This document shows positions 1-6,393 of a DNA stretch of 8,629 bases, one piece after another. The notes beneath the pieces are model-generated. The model had not been told where the DNA came from, ran no database searches, and worked only from the letters and a program-made list of their open reading frames with translations. A program made the position numbers and the translations under genes. Position 1 is the stretch's first letter; the number at the start of each line of letters is the position of its first letter. Source of the DNA: Clostridiaceae bacterium (GTDB lineage: Bacteria > Bacillota > Clostridia > Oscillospirales > Acutalibacteraceae); contig CAJGCQ010000047.1 of the NCBI GenBank assembly GCA_904501875.1, positions 1-8,629 of the forward strand, given 5' to 3'.

Positions 1-821
1 GCATTAGTAGAGTCCGACATTAGTGCTAAAACGCCCTTTTTGCCAAGCTCAGCAAAACGGCCTATATCGATAACATAATCATCAATAGGGGTTGTATCAA
101 TCTTAAAGTCACCTGTTTGAACTACCGTTCCCGCAGGACAGGTTATAGCAAAGCCCACAGCGTCTGGTATAGAGTGGTTTACATGGATAAACTCAATTTG
201 AAATTTCCCAAGCTTAATTACATCACCCGGTTTTGCAACATTAAGCTTTGCGTCCGAAAGAAGCTTATGCTCCTTAAGCTTGCCCTGAATAAGCCCGAGG
301 GTTAAATTTGTTGCGTAAATCGGAACATTGAAATTTCTTAAAAGGTACGGAATCGCACCGATATGGTCCTCGTGACCGTGTGTAACAACAAGGCCCTTAA
401 TTTTATCCTTGTTTTCAAGCACATATGTGAAATCGGGAATTACAATATCAATTCCAGGGGTTTCCTCATCGGGAAAGGACATACCGCAATCCACAAGAAA
501 CATATCGCCGTCATATTCATATAGGGTGATATTCTTGCCTATTTCGCCGAGTCCCCCCAAGGGTATGATTCTAAGGGGTTTAGTGCTCTGCTTACTGCTA
601 TATCTGCGGGTACTGCCCGAGTCCTTCTGCTTTCTGCCTGCGGTCGTTTTTTTAGCCGCAGTATTACCCTTTGCGGGAGCAGTTCTCTGGGATACGGGCT
701 TTCCCGTCGCCTTTGACGATGCTGTTTTCTGAGTGGGTTTTCTATACCTGTTTTGTGTTTGTCTGCGAGGGGGTGCTGTACCTTCTTTCTTCTTATTATC
801 TTTTTCGTTTGTTTCTGCCAT
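1..821 (-). CDS. rnj: Ribonuclease J, N-terminal part (gene runs off the left edge)
   Basis: This is a metallo-beta-lactamase/beta-CASP ribonuclease, a 5'-3' exo- and endonuclease of RNA maturation and decay in the cytoplasm. The 273 visible codons cover the N-terminal third to half; the family is usually about 550-600 residues. The core starts near residue 82 (PLRIIPLGGLGEIGKN), followed by VDCGMSFPDEE (110-120). The metal-binding signature THGHEDHIGAIPYL (147-160) supplies H148, H150, D152 and H153. Further conserved blocks are VNHSIPD (214-220), the metal-ligand block TGDFKID (236-242) and MSDSTN at the cut end. Residues 1-80 are a basic, low-complexity tail rich in Lys, Arg, Thr, Ser and Gln that is not part of the catalytic fold; such tails occur in clostridial RNase J. 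The ATG at 821 is preceded by GGAGG (837-833) with an 11-nt spacer. J1 versus J2 cannot be decided from this fragment. Confidence 0.95.
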   Translation of the reverse strand, partial: MAETNEKDNKKKEGTAPPRRQTQNRYRKPTQKTASSKATGKPVSQRTAPAKGNTAAKKTTAGRKQKDSGSTRRYSSKQSTKPLRIIPLGGLGEIGKNITLYEYDGDMFLVDCGMSFPDEETPGIDIVIPDFTYVLENKDKIKGLVVTHGHEDHIGAIPYLLRNFNVPIYATNLTLGLIQGKLKEHKLLSDAKLNVAKPGDVIKLGKFQIEFIHVNHSIPDAVGFAITCPAGTVVQTGDFKIDTTPIDDYVIDIGRFAELGKKGVLALMSDSTN

Positions 822-865
822 TAAAAAAATTTCCTCCAAAGTTATTTTTATTTATGTATGGGTAT

Positions 866-888
866 ATATCGGTCAGCACAGCCGATAT
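866..888 (-). other. Hairpin in the RNase J 5' untranslated region
   Basis: ATATCGG and CCGATAT can form a 7-bp stem with a 9-nt loop, about 45 nt upstream of the rnj start codon and inside the roughly 100-nt leader predicted from the promoter at 957-928. No U-tract follows on the minus strand, so it is not a terminator. A role such as 5'-end protection or autocontrol is only a possibility. Confidence 0.3.
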
Positions 889-927
889 TAATACAATACT
901 AATTTTGCACATAAAAATACATAATAT

Positions 928-957
928 ATTTTACATTCAAATGAGTATAATTGTCAA
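928..957 (-). promoter_or_regulatory. Probable sigma-A promoter for rnj
   Basis: A perfect -35 TTGACA (957-952) is followed after 18 bp by TAAAAT (933-928). Transcription would start near 921 and give a leader of about 100 nt before the rnj ATG. The -35 overlaps an inverted repeat, TTGTCAA-N9-TTGACAA (951-973). The promoter lies just after the putative terminator of the TIGR04086 gene, so rnj appears to be a separate transcription unit. Confidence 0.55.
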
Positions 958-994
958 GAGATATTATTGACAATGCCTAAATTTTATATTCAAC

Positions 995-1040
995 AAAAAG
1001 CTCCCTGTTACATTCGGTCAAAGCCTTAGTATATGGGAGC
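995..1040 (-). terminator. Possible intrinsic terminator after the TIGR04086 gene
   Basis: On the minus strand GCTCCC (1040-1035) can pair with GGGAGC (1005-1000), immediately followed by TTTTT (999-995), 10 nt past the stop codon of the TIGR04086 gene. The loop is long (29 nt) with only weak internal pairing (TAC/GTA, GG/CC). The GC-rich 6-bp base plus U-run fits a terminator, but the long loop lowers confidence. Confidence 0.45.
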
Positions 1041-1049
1041 GAACGCTAT

Positions 1050-1457
1050 TTATATGTATTTATGACTTTTTCCTTTATTAACCCCTATAATTCCTCCTAT
1101 AAGTGAGGAAAGCATTATAATTATAAAATGAAAAAGGGTATTAAGGGTTATTCCGCCGCTGTTGACTAAAAGAGATACGAGGGTAATGAGTATAAATGCT
1201 ATCCCACCTATAACCGCCCCTACAAGTAAGCCTTTGCTTCCCTGACTTTTCGCCGTAAAAAATGCGGCAACAAAACAACCTATTGCTACCGAAAGTGTTG
1301 CAAAAACAGGGGCGTATTTAAAAGCCGCACCCGAAAGATACATTAGAAGCGCAAAAAAAACAATAAAGACAGAGGTTACAATCGCTCCTATAAGAAAGCC
1401 GAAAATATAGCTTAAATAACCCTTTTTATCCTTGTTGTAAAGTGCGTCTTTGCCCAT
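1050..1457 (-). CDS. TIGR04086-family (DUF3792-like) four-helix membrane protein
   Basis: This 135-residue integral membrane protein has no known biochemical role. It resembles the small TIGR04086/YrzE-type family often found beside yajC in Firmicutes. A short charged N-terminus (MGKDALYNKDKKGY) precedes four predicted membrane segments at about 14-41, 48-68, 75-98 and 105-127. Helices 3 and 4 are rich in small residues (GAVIGGIAF, SSLIGGIIGV), and the tail is basic. The assignment rests on topology, length and position next to yajC, not on a catalytic motif. The ATG at 1457 has an excellent Shine-Dalgarno, AGGAGGG, 7 nt away, but that sequence is buried in the 3' arm of a perfect 13-bp hairpin (see 1458-1497). 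No separate promoter is visible, so expression probably depends on read-through from the yajC promoter. Confidence 0.8.
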   Translation of the reverse strand: MGKDALYNKDKKGYLSYIFGFLIGAIVTSVFIVFFALLMYLSGAAFKYAPVFATLSVAIGCFVAAFFTAKSQGSKGLLVGAVIGGIAFILITLVSLLVNSGGITLNTLFHFIIIMLSSLIGGIIGVNKGKSHKYI

Positions 1458-1497
1458 AAAAAATCCCTCCTGAATAGTAAAGTATATTCAGGAGGGA
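1458..1497 (-). terminator. Terminator-like hairpin whose 3' arm is the next gene's Shine-Dalgarno
   Basis: On the minus strand TCCCTCCTGAATA (1497-1485), an 8-nt loop and TATTCAGGAGGGA (1476-1464) form a perfect 13-bp stem followed directly by TTTTTT (1463-1458) and then the ATG of the TIGR04086 gene. It begins 21 nt after the yajC stop. The shape is that of an intrinsic terminator for yajC, yet AGGAGGG in its 3' arm is also the ribosome binding site and the U-tract is the spacer. On the plus strand no T-run follows, so the element is one-directional. Confidence 0.75.
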
Positions 1498-1518
1498 CAA
1501 AACATATTACGAATAGTT

Positions 1519-1860
1519 TTACTTTGAAGCAGTATCGTCGTGAACGGTCAGATTCGACTGAAGAGCCCAGCGTGCGACAGTAAGCTTACTGTGGTCACTG
1601 CTGGATTCGATAACGATAGTGTCCTCCTTAAGGGAAATGACTCGGCCGTAGATACCGCCGATGGTAACTACTTCATCGCCTACCATCAGGTTTTCACGCA
1701 TCTTCTTTTCTTCCTTTTGCTTTTTGCGCTGGGGGCGTATAAGCAAAAGATACATAGCACCGAAAATCAAGGCATAAATTAAAATCATAACGATCAAACT
1801 GCCCTTTGATGAGCCTGAATTGGCTGCCGTAGTCTCCAAGGTGTAAAAATTAAAATTCAT
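1519..1860 (-). CDS. yajC: YajC, Sec translocase accessory subunit
   Basis: YajC is a single-span membrane protein that associates with SecDF and SecYEG during protein export. The 113-residue product has the family layout: a short N-terminal segment, one transmembrane helix at about 21-41, then the hallmark IRPQRKKQKEE (41-51). A small soluble domain follows with LMVGDEVVTIGGIYGRV (58-74) and an E-D-TIVIE strand. Length is typical. The ATG at 1860 follows GGAGGG (1874-1869) at 8 nt. It has its own promoter (1920-1892) although it lies only 65 nt behind tgt, a usual partner. A strong terminator-like hairpin follows, so most transcripts may end right after yajC. Confidence 0.96.
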   Translation of the reverse strand: MNFNFYTLETTAANSGSSKGSLIVMILIYALIFGAMYLLLIRPQRKKQKEEKKMRENLMVGDEVVTIGGIYGRVISLKEDTIVIESSSDHSKLTVARWALQSNLTVHDDTASK

Positions 1861-1891
1861 TTATATTGCCCTCCAAATAGCTATTATGGCT

Positions 1892-1920
1892 ATTATATCC
1901 TATTATTCACTAATTTGCAA
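1892..1920 (-). promoter_or_regulatory. Probable sigma-A promoter for yajC
   Basis: TTGCAA (1920-1915), a 17-bp spacer and a perfect TATAAT (1897-1892) lie between the tgt stop and yajC. The -35 begins 6 bp past the tgt stop. Transcription would start near 1885 with a short leader of about 25 nt. A repeated ATAATAGC (1896-1889 and 1887-1880) overlaps the -10 and start region and could be an operator or chance. No terminator separates tgt from this promoter. Confidence 0.65.
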
Positions 1921-1925
1921 GAAAA

Positions 1926-3056
1926 TTATATCCTTGTAGATAAAATTATTTCTTTTTCAGCCTTAAAGCGGGCGAATTCACCCCTATCGAGCGCGAGTCT
2001 TATATCCTCCATAAGATGATTGTAAAACCACAGATTGTGCATTACCGTAAGCCTTTGAGAAAGCATTTCCTGACTTTTCAGAAGATGCCTTACATATGCT
2101 TTGCTGTAATTTCTACAAACAGGACAGCTGCATTCTTCGTCAATCGGCGACATATCGGTTTCATACTTCTTATTATTAAGGTTTATGATTCCCTTTGAGG
2201 TAAAAAGGTGCCCGTGCCTAGCGTTGCGGCTTGGCATCACACAGTCAAAAAGGTCAACACCCCGTTCAACGGCGTTTAAGATATTTGCAGGGGTTCCAAC
2301 ACCCATCAAATAGCGTATCTTGTTTTGCGGCATATGTGGGGTTACGCACTCAATAATATCATACATAACCTCAGAAGGTTCGCCCACCGCCAGACCGCCA
2401 ATAGCGTAACCATCAAGGTCTAAATCGGCAATTCGCTTCATATGCTCAACCCTAAGGTCTTTATAGGTACAGCCCTGATTAATACCGAAAAGCATCTGTT
2501 CGGGGTTAATCGTATCTTCCCTGCTGTTAAGTTCCGCCATTTTTTCCTTACAGCGAATAAGCCAGCGGGTAGTCCTTTCGCAGGACTCCTTTGCGTAGGA
2601 GTGCTCAGCGGGGTTTTCTACACACTCGTCAAACGCCATAGCAATAGTCGAGCCTAAGTTCGACTGTATCGTCATACTTTCCTCGGGGCCCATAAAAATG
2701 CGTCTACCGTCAACATGGGAGGCAAATGTTACCCCCTCCTCGGCAATATTGCGAAGACTTGCCAGAGAAAACACCTGAAAACCGCCGCTGTCGGTTAAAA
2801 TGGGACCGTCCCAGGTTGTGAATTTGTGCAGTCCCCCGCACTCTTTTATAATCTCGTCACCCGGGCGGATATGCAGGTGATATGTGTTTGAAAGCATTAC
2901 CTGACAGCCGAGCGTTTTCAAATCCTCTGCCGAGACAGCACCCTTAATAGCTGCCGCAGTCGCCACATTCATAAATGCAGGGGTCTGCACCGTGCCTCTG
3001 TTCGTGATAAACTCGCCTCGGCGGGCACTTCCTTCTTGTTTCAAGAGTTTATACAT
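1926..3056 (-). CDS. tgt: tRNA-guanine(34) transglycosylase (Tgt)
   Basis: Tgt exchanges guanine-34 in the anticodon of Asp, Asn, His and Tyr tRNAs for preQ1, the first tRNA-bound step to queuosine. The 376-residue protein is full length. It begins with the conserved RRGEFITNRGTVQTPAFMNV and carries the substrate loop LTDSGGFQV with D89. FDEC (D143) is the expected base-recognition Asp, and GINQG and AIGGLAVGE line the pocket. The nucleophile is D271 in LFDCVMPSRNARHG. The zinc site is C309, C311, C314 and H340. Tandem TAA codons sit directly in frame upstream of the ATG at 3056, which fixes the earliest start. The Shine-Dalgarno AAGGAG (3077-3072) is 15 nt away, unusually far, so initiation may be weak. 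No convincing promoter was found in the 182-bp gap upstream. Confidence 0.97.
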   Translation of the reverse strand: MYKLLKQEGSARRGEFITNRGTVQTPAFMNVATAAAIKGAVSAEDLKTLGCQVMLSNTYHLHIRPGDEIIKECGGLHKFTTWDGPILTDSGGFQVFSLASLRNIAEEGVTFASHVDGRRIFMGPEESMTIQSNLGSTIAMAFDECVENPAEHSYAKESCERTTRWLIRCKEKMAELNSREDTINPEQMLFGINQGCTYKDLRVEHMKRIADLDLDGYAIGGLAVGEPSEVMYDIIECVTPHMPQNKIRYLMGVGTPANILNAVERGVDLFDCVMPSRNARHGHLFTSKGIINLNNKKYETDMSPIDEECSCPVCRNYSKAYVRHLLKSQEMLSQRLTVMHNLWFYNHLMEDIRLALDRGEFARFKAEKEIILSTRI

Positions 3057-3097
3057 TTATTACCGATATATCTCCTTATTAAAATATTGATTTTTAA

Positions 3098-3190
3098 TTA
3101 AATGCTTTGATATAACGCCCTGCTTATATAATCGTAGTTATTGTAGTCCTCTTTTGAAATCTTCCGTGCGTAATGCTGTGTAAAGGGCAT
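3098..3190 (-). CDS. Possible 30-residue small ORF upstream of tgt
   Basis: ATG at 3190 opens a 30-codon frame ending in TAA at 3098, filling most of the putP-tgt gap. The peptide starts MPFTQHYARK and is hydrophilic, with five tyrosines and no membrane segment or recognised motif. AAGG lies only 3 nt before the ATG, too close for a strong ribosome binding site. The frame begins just after the U-tract of the putP terminator, so it would need its own promoter. A TATAAT at 3237-3232 without a good -35 is the only hint of one. It could be a leader peptide for tgt, a gene remnant or chance. Confidence 0.2.
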   Translation of the reverse strand: MPFTQHYARKISKEDYNNYDYISRALYQSI

Positions 3191-3197
3191 TTTCCTT

Positions 3198-3231
3198 AAA
3201 AAACAGCGGTATTCTATTTTTGAATACCGCT
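3198..3231 (-). terminator. Intrinsic terminator of putP
   Basis: AGCGGTATTC (3231-3222), a 7-nt loop and GAATACCGCT (3214-3205) form a perfect 10-bp stem. G and then TTTTTT (3203-3198) follow. The stem begins 7 nt after the putP stop codon on the minus strand. This is a textbook factor-independent terminator and separates putP from tgt. Confidence 0.88.
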
Positions 3232-3238
3232 ATTATAT

Positions 3239-4771
3239 TTAATCATTTATTAACTTAACTTCGTCAAATACTTCGATGGCCTCATTATCGGGAGCCTTGG
3301 TTATCAGGCTTACAACTACGATTGCTATGCAAGCGAATATGAATGCGGGCAAGAGTTCATAAATATTAAGTATTGTATCTGCAAAAATCCTTGCAACAAC
3401 ATACTTCCAAACAAATACCATAACTCCGCCTGTTATCATACCTGCAAGTGCACCCCATTTGTTCATTCGTCTCCAGAAGAGGGCGAAAAGCACCACGGGA
3501 CCGAAAGCCGCACCAAAGCCTGCCCAAGCAAAGGAAACCACCTTGAAAACAGAGCTTTTCTCGTTAAGGGACATAAAGACTGCAATTGCGGAAATTACGA
3601 TTACAGAAATTCTTGCAACTATCATAGCCTTTTTTTCGGAAAGCTTTATTCCGAAGAAATCGTGCATAATATTCTGCGATACACTTGAGGACGCCGCCAA
3701 AAGCTGTGAATCGGCTGTAGACATTGTAGCCGCCAAAATACCCGCCAATATAAAACCTGCAATAATTGCGGGCAAAATGCCGTGGGTGCTTATAAGCTTT
3801 GCAATGGCTACAATAATGCGCTCTGTATCGGAAAGCTCGGCTATAGCGCCGCTCTTTACAACGCCGAAGCCAACAATACCGATAAGGATGGCCGCCGCCA
3901 TTGAAATCACAACCCAAATTACAGCGATTCTGCGAGAGGCCTTAAGCTTTTTCGGATCCTCAATCGCCATAAATCGGAGGAGTATATGGGGCATACCGAA
4001 ATATCCGAGTCCCCACGCAAGGGTTGAGGCAATAGTCAGCCCATTGTAGGGCGCAACCCCCTCGGCACCTTGATAAGTTTTCGTAAGGCTAACAAAGCCA
4101 TCGAGTGAGCTTACATTTGCTACAACCTGATCCCAACCGCCTGCAGAATTTATGCCGAAAATCAGAACTATAACAAGGGCAACAGTCATAATAATACTCT
4201 GAATAAGGTCGGTTACAGACGCCGCAAGGAAGCCGCCTAAGGTGGTGTAAAGCACGATGACTACAGCACTTATAAGCATTGCGGTGACATAGTTCATTCC
4301 GAAAAGGGTGTTAAAAAGCTTGCCGCAAGCGGAAAATCCCGAAGCAGTGTACGGAACAAAGAAAACTATGATAATAAGCGCAGAAATCAGGCTTAAGATG
4401 CTCTTATTATCGCCGAAACGCTTTGAAAAGAAATCAGGAACGGTAATGGCATCAATACGGCTTGAATACCTTCTTAAACGCTTTGCAACGATAAGAAAGT
4501 TAAGATATGTACCGATTGCAAGACCTATAGCTGTCCAAGAAGCCTCAGCAAAGCTACCCGCCATTGCGAGGCCGGGAAGCCCCATTAAAAGCCATGAGCT
4601 CATATCCGATGCCTCGGCGCTCATAGCGGTCACAACAGGACCTAATTTTCTTCCGCCCAGATAAAAATCGTCCGAGCTTTTGTTCTTTTTAGAGTATATA
4701 ACTCCGATTACAATCATTGCGGCAAGATACGCAAAAATCGCAATCAGGATACATATATCCGCAGAATTCAA
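3239..4771 (-). CDS. putP: Sodium/proline symporter PutP
   Basis: PutP is a sodium:solute symporter of the inner membrane (SSS/LeuT fold) that imports proline with Na+. The 510-residue length is close to the roughly 500 typical of PutP, and about 13 hydrophobic segments are visible. After helix 1 come DDFYLGGRKLGPVVTAMSA and EASDMSSWLLMGLPG, where D56 matches the essential Asp55 of E. coli PutP. Later blocks are GYFGMPHILLRFMAI (257-271) and ATMSTADSQLLAASS, with S351 and T352 at the expected sodium-site positions. E53 replaces the Gly of the usual SAGASDMS block. The start is TTG at 4771 with a GGGGGA ribosome binding site 7 nt upstream; the next ATG (residue 19) would cut into helix 1. It has its own promoter and terminator, so it is monocistronic. 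Proline specificity is inferred from motif match, and another SSS substrate cannot be fully excluded. Confidence 0.93.
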   Translation of the reverse strand: MNSADICILIAIFAYLAAMIVIGVIYSKKNKSSDDFYLGGRKLGPVVTAMSAEASDMSSWLLMGLPGLAMAGSFAEASWTAIGLAIGTYLNFLIVAKRLRRYSSRIDAITVPDFFSKRFGDNKSILSLISALIIIVFFVPYTASGFSACGKLFNTLFGMNYVTAMLISAVVIVLYTTLGGFLAASVTDLIQSIIMTVALVIVLIFGINSAGGWDQVVANVSSLDGFVSLTKTYQGAEGVAPYNGLTIASTLAWGLGYFGMPHILLRFMAIEDPKKLKASRRIAVIWVVISMAAAILIGIVGFGVVKSGAIAELSDTERIIVAIAKLISTHGILPAIIAGFILAGILAATMSTADSQLLAASSSVSQNIMHDFFGIKLSEKKAMIVARISVIVISAIAVFMSLNEKSSVFKVVSFAWAGFGAAFGPVVLFALFWRRMNKWGALAGMITGGVMVFVWKYVVARIFADTILNIYELLPAFIFACIAIVVVSLITKAPDNEAIEVFDEVKLIND

Positions 4772-4802
4772 CTTAATTCCCCCAAAATAAAAAATATAAA
4801 TT

Positions 4803-4831
4803 ATTTTAACACATTAATTTTCCTTATGCAA
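4803..4831 (-). promoter_or_regulatory. Probable sigma-A promoter for putP
   Basis: TTGCAT (4831-4826), exactly 17 bp, then TAAAAT (4808-4803), with TG one base before the -10 (extended -10 type). The start would be near 4796, giving a leader of about 25 nt to the TTG start. It lies in the 122-bp divergent spacer shared with the DUF6512 gene. Confidence 0.65.
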
Positions 4832-4893
4832 CAAAAAGTTTTAGAGCATAATAGTAAAAAATTAAAATATAATAATTTTAAAGGAGTGATGAT

Positions 4894-5400
4894 ATGAAAA
4901 AAACCAACAGTATTTTAGCTTTTATTATAATAGGTATAGTAGGCACTCTGTGGCATTTCGTATATGAATGGACAGGCGATAACCCGATTGTGGGTGCTAT
5001 TGCTCCCGTTAACGAGAGCGTTTGGGAACACCTGAAGCTGCTCTTTTTCCCCGCTCTTTTTTACTTTATAATCGAGTATTTTTTAAGTAAAGAGCCGTAT
5101 GAAAATCTTATTTCTGCAGATGCAATCGGTATTTTCGCAGGTATGCTAACCATTATAGCGTTCTTTTACACATATAAGGGTGTTTTAGGCTTCGATGTTG
5201 CTGCGCTTAATGTTTTAAGCTACTTTGTCGGACTTATCGTTATGCTCTTTGTAAAATCGCTAATATTGAGAAAAAAGTCCTTTACCTCTAAAACCGCAAA
5301 ATGCCTTTCTCTTATACTAACGGCTGTCACGGCGGTTTTATTTATGATTTGGAGTTTTTACCCTCCAACGCTCGGAATATTCATTCCGCCCGCAGTTTAG
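4894..5400 (+). CDS. DUF6512-family membrane protein
   Basis: This 168-residue integral membrane protein of unknown function is the only plus-strand gene here. Five membrane segments are predicted at about 6-24, 45-64, 75-95, 104-122 and 135-153. The family-like block is GTLWHFVYEWTGDN (17-30) followed by PIVGAIAPVNESVWEHLKLL (31-50). It is rich in conserved-looking Trp, His, Asn and Glu next to the membrane, which suggests a binding or catalytic role rather than a plain anchor; that is inference. AAAGGAG (4880-4886) precedes the ATG by 7 nt. A TATAAT at 4868-4873 lacks a good -35. CATAAT at 4847-4852 has only a weak one. The upstream promoter is therefore uncertain. The TAG stop overlaps the convergent asnA stop by 3 bases. 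Confidence 0.8.
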   Translation: MKKTNSILAFIIIGIVGTLWHFVYEWTGDNPIVGAIAPVNESVWEHLKLLFFPALFYFIIEYFLSKEPYENLISADAIGIFAGMLTIIAFFYTYKGVLGFDVAALNVLSYFVGLIVMLFVKSLILRKKSFTSKTAKCLSLILTAVTAVLFMIWSFYPPTLGIFIPPAV

Positions 5401-6392
5401 AATGAAAGCAGGGTTATTCCCTTGGCTTTGCATTTATCTATTTCCTTTTCAGGCCATACAGAAACCTGTACCTCACCGATATGCGCCTTTTGAAGCAGAA
5501 GCATACACAGTCTTGACTGACCGATTCCTCCGCCTATTGTAAGCGGGAGAGCACCCGAAACCAGCAGCTTATGAAATTCAAAATTAAGCCTATCCTCGGC
5601 ATTTTCAGCCTTAAGCTGTGAAATCAGGCTTTCCCTGTCAACTCGTATTCCCATAGAGGAAATCTCAAAGGCGCTTTGGAGCAGACGGTTGTAAACAATA
5701 ATGTCTCCGTTTAATGACCAATCGTCATAATCGGGGGCTCTGCCGTCGTGCTTTTCGCCGTTTTTAAGCCTTCCGCCTATCTTCATAACAAATACTGCGC
5801 CCAATTCCTTAGCCGCCGCATTTTCACGCTCCTTAGGCGTAAGGGCTGGGTATTTTTCCTCCAGTTCATAGGTGGAAACAAAGGATATTTTATCGGGCAG
5901 ATAACTTTGAAGCGTAGGATATTTTTTCTCCACTTCCCTTGCGGTGCGTAGAACCGCACCGTAGATACTCCTTACTGCCGCCTTTAAATATTCCTCATTT
6001 CTGTCCTCGGCAGTAATCACCTTTTCCCAATCCCACTGGTCAACATATATAGAGTGGATACTGTCACAGACCTCGTCACGGCGAATGGCGTTCATATCGG
6101 TATAAAGTCCTGTATGAATCGGGAATCCGTAGCGCATAAGGGCCATTCTTTTCCATTTAGCGAGGCTGTGGACAACCTCGGCAACCTCACCGGTTTCCTT
6201 AATATCAAAACTGACGGGGCGCTCAACGCCGTTTAAATCATCGTTAATTCCGCTGCCTTTTTTTACAAAAAGCGGAGCGGAAACCCGCGATAGGTCAAGA
6301 GCGTCGCAAAGCTCTGAAACAAATTTATCCTTTACAAGGGAAATTGCACTCTGAGTATCAAATTCGTTAAGCTTTGAAGTGTATTTTTCCAT
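5397..6392 (-). CDS. asnA: Aspartate-ammonia ligase (ammonia-dependent asparagine synthetase A)
   Basis: AsnA makes asparagine from aspartate, ammonia and ATP (AMP-forming) in the cytoplasm; its fold is related to class II aminoacyl-tRNA synthetases. The 331 residues match the usual 330. Hallmarks are VHSLAKWKR (74-82), YVDQWDWE (116-123), HDGRAPDYDDW (215-225), LNGDI (227-231), SSMGIRVD (245-252) and GGGIGQSR (287-294). Compared with the E. coli form it lacks the short insert after DYDDW. I place the start at the ATG at 6392: GGAG lies 6 nt before it. The in-frame ATG at 6404 has no ribosome binding site and would have that GGAG inside its own codons. It follows asnS by 172 nt and should share the T-box transcript. 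Its ribosome binding site can be sequestered by an upstream pairing (see 6394-6468). Confidence 0.97.
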   Translation of the reverse strand: MEKYTSKLNEFDTQSAISLVKDKFVSELCDALDLSRVSAPLFVKKGSGINDDLNGVERPVSFDIKETGEVAEVVHSLAKWKRMALMRYGFPIHTGLYTDMNAIRRDEVCDSIHSIYVDQWDWEKVITAEDRNEEYLKAAVRSIYGAVLRTAREVEKKYPTLQSYLPDKISFVSTYELEEKYPALTPKERENAAAKELGAVFVMKIGGRLKNGEKHDGRAPDYDDWSLNGDIIVYNRLLQSAFEISSMGIRVDRESLISQLKAENAEDRLNFEFHKLLVSGALPLTIGGGIGQSRLCMLLLQKAHIGEVQVSVWPEKEIDKCKAKGITLLSF

Positions 6393-6393
6393 A

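Noticed and set aside
822..1049. Possible SCIFF peptide gene (scfA), which I recall sitting near yajC/TIGR04086 in some Clostridia
   Set aside because: No short cysteine-rich frame is present in this gap; it holds only a putative terminator, a promoter and the rnj leader.
1880..1896. Repeated ATAATAGC at the yajC promoter as an operator
   Set aside because: It is only two short AT-rich copies overlapping the -10 region; this is expected often by chance in such sequence.
3459..4049. Long plus-strand frame opposite putP (196 codons), and other antisense frames opposite rnj, tgt, asnA and asnS
   Set aside because: They lie opposite well-supported genes, have biased translations without motifs, and lack ribosome binding sites; they are shadows of the real genes.
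5374..5389. Hairpin CGGAAT-ATTC-ATTCCG near the end of the DUF6512 gene as a terminator
   Set aside because: The stem is only 6 bp with no U-tract on either strand, and it lies inside the coding region.
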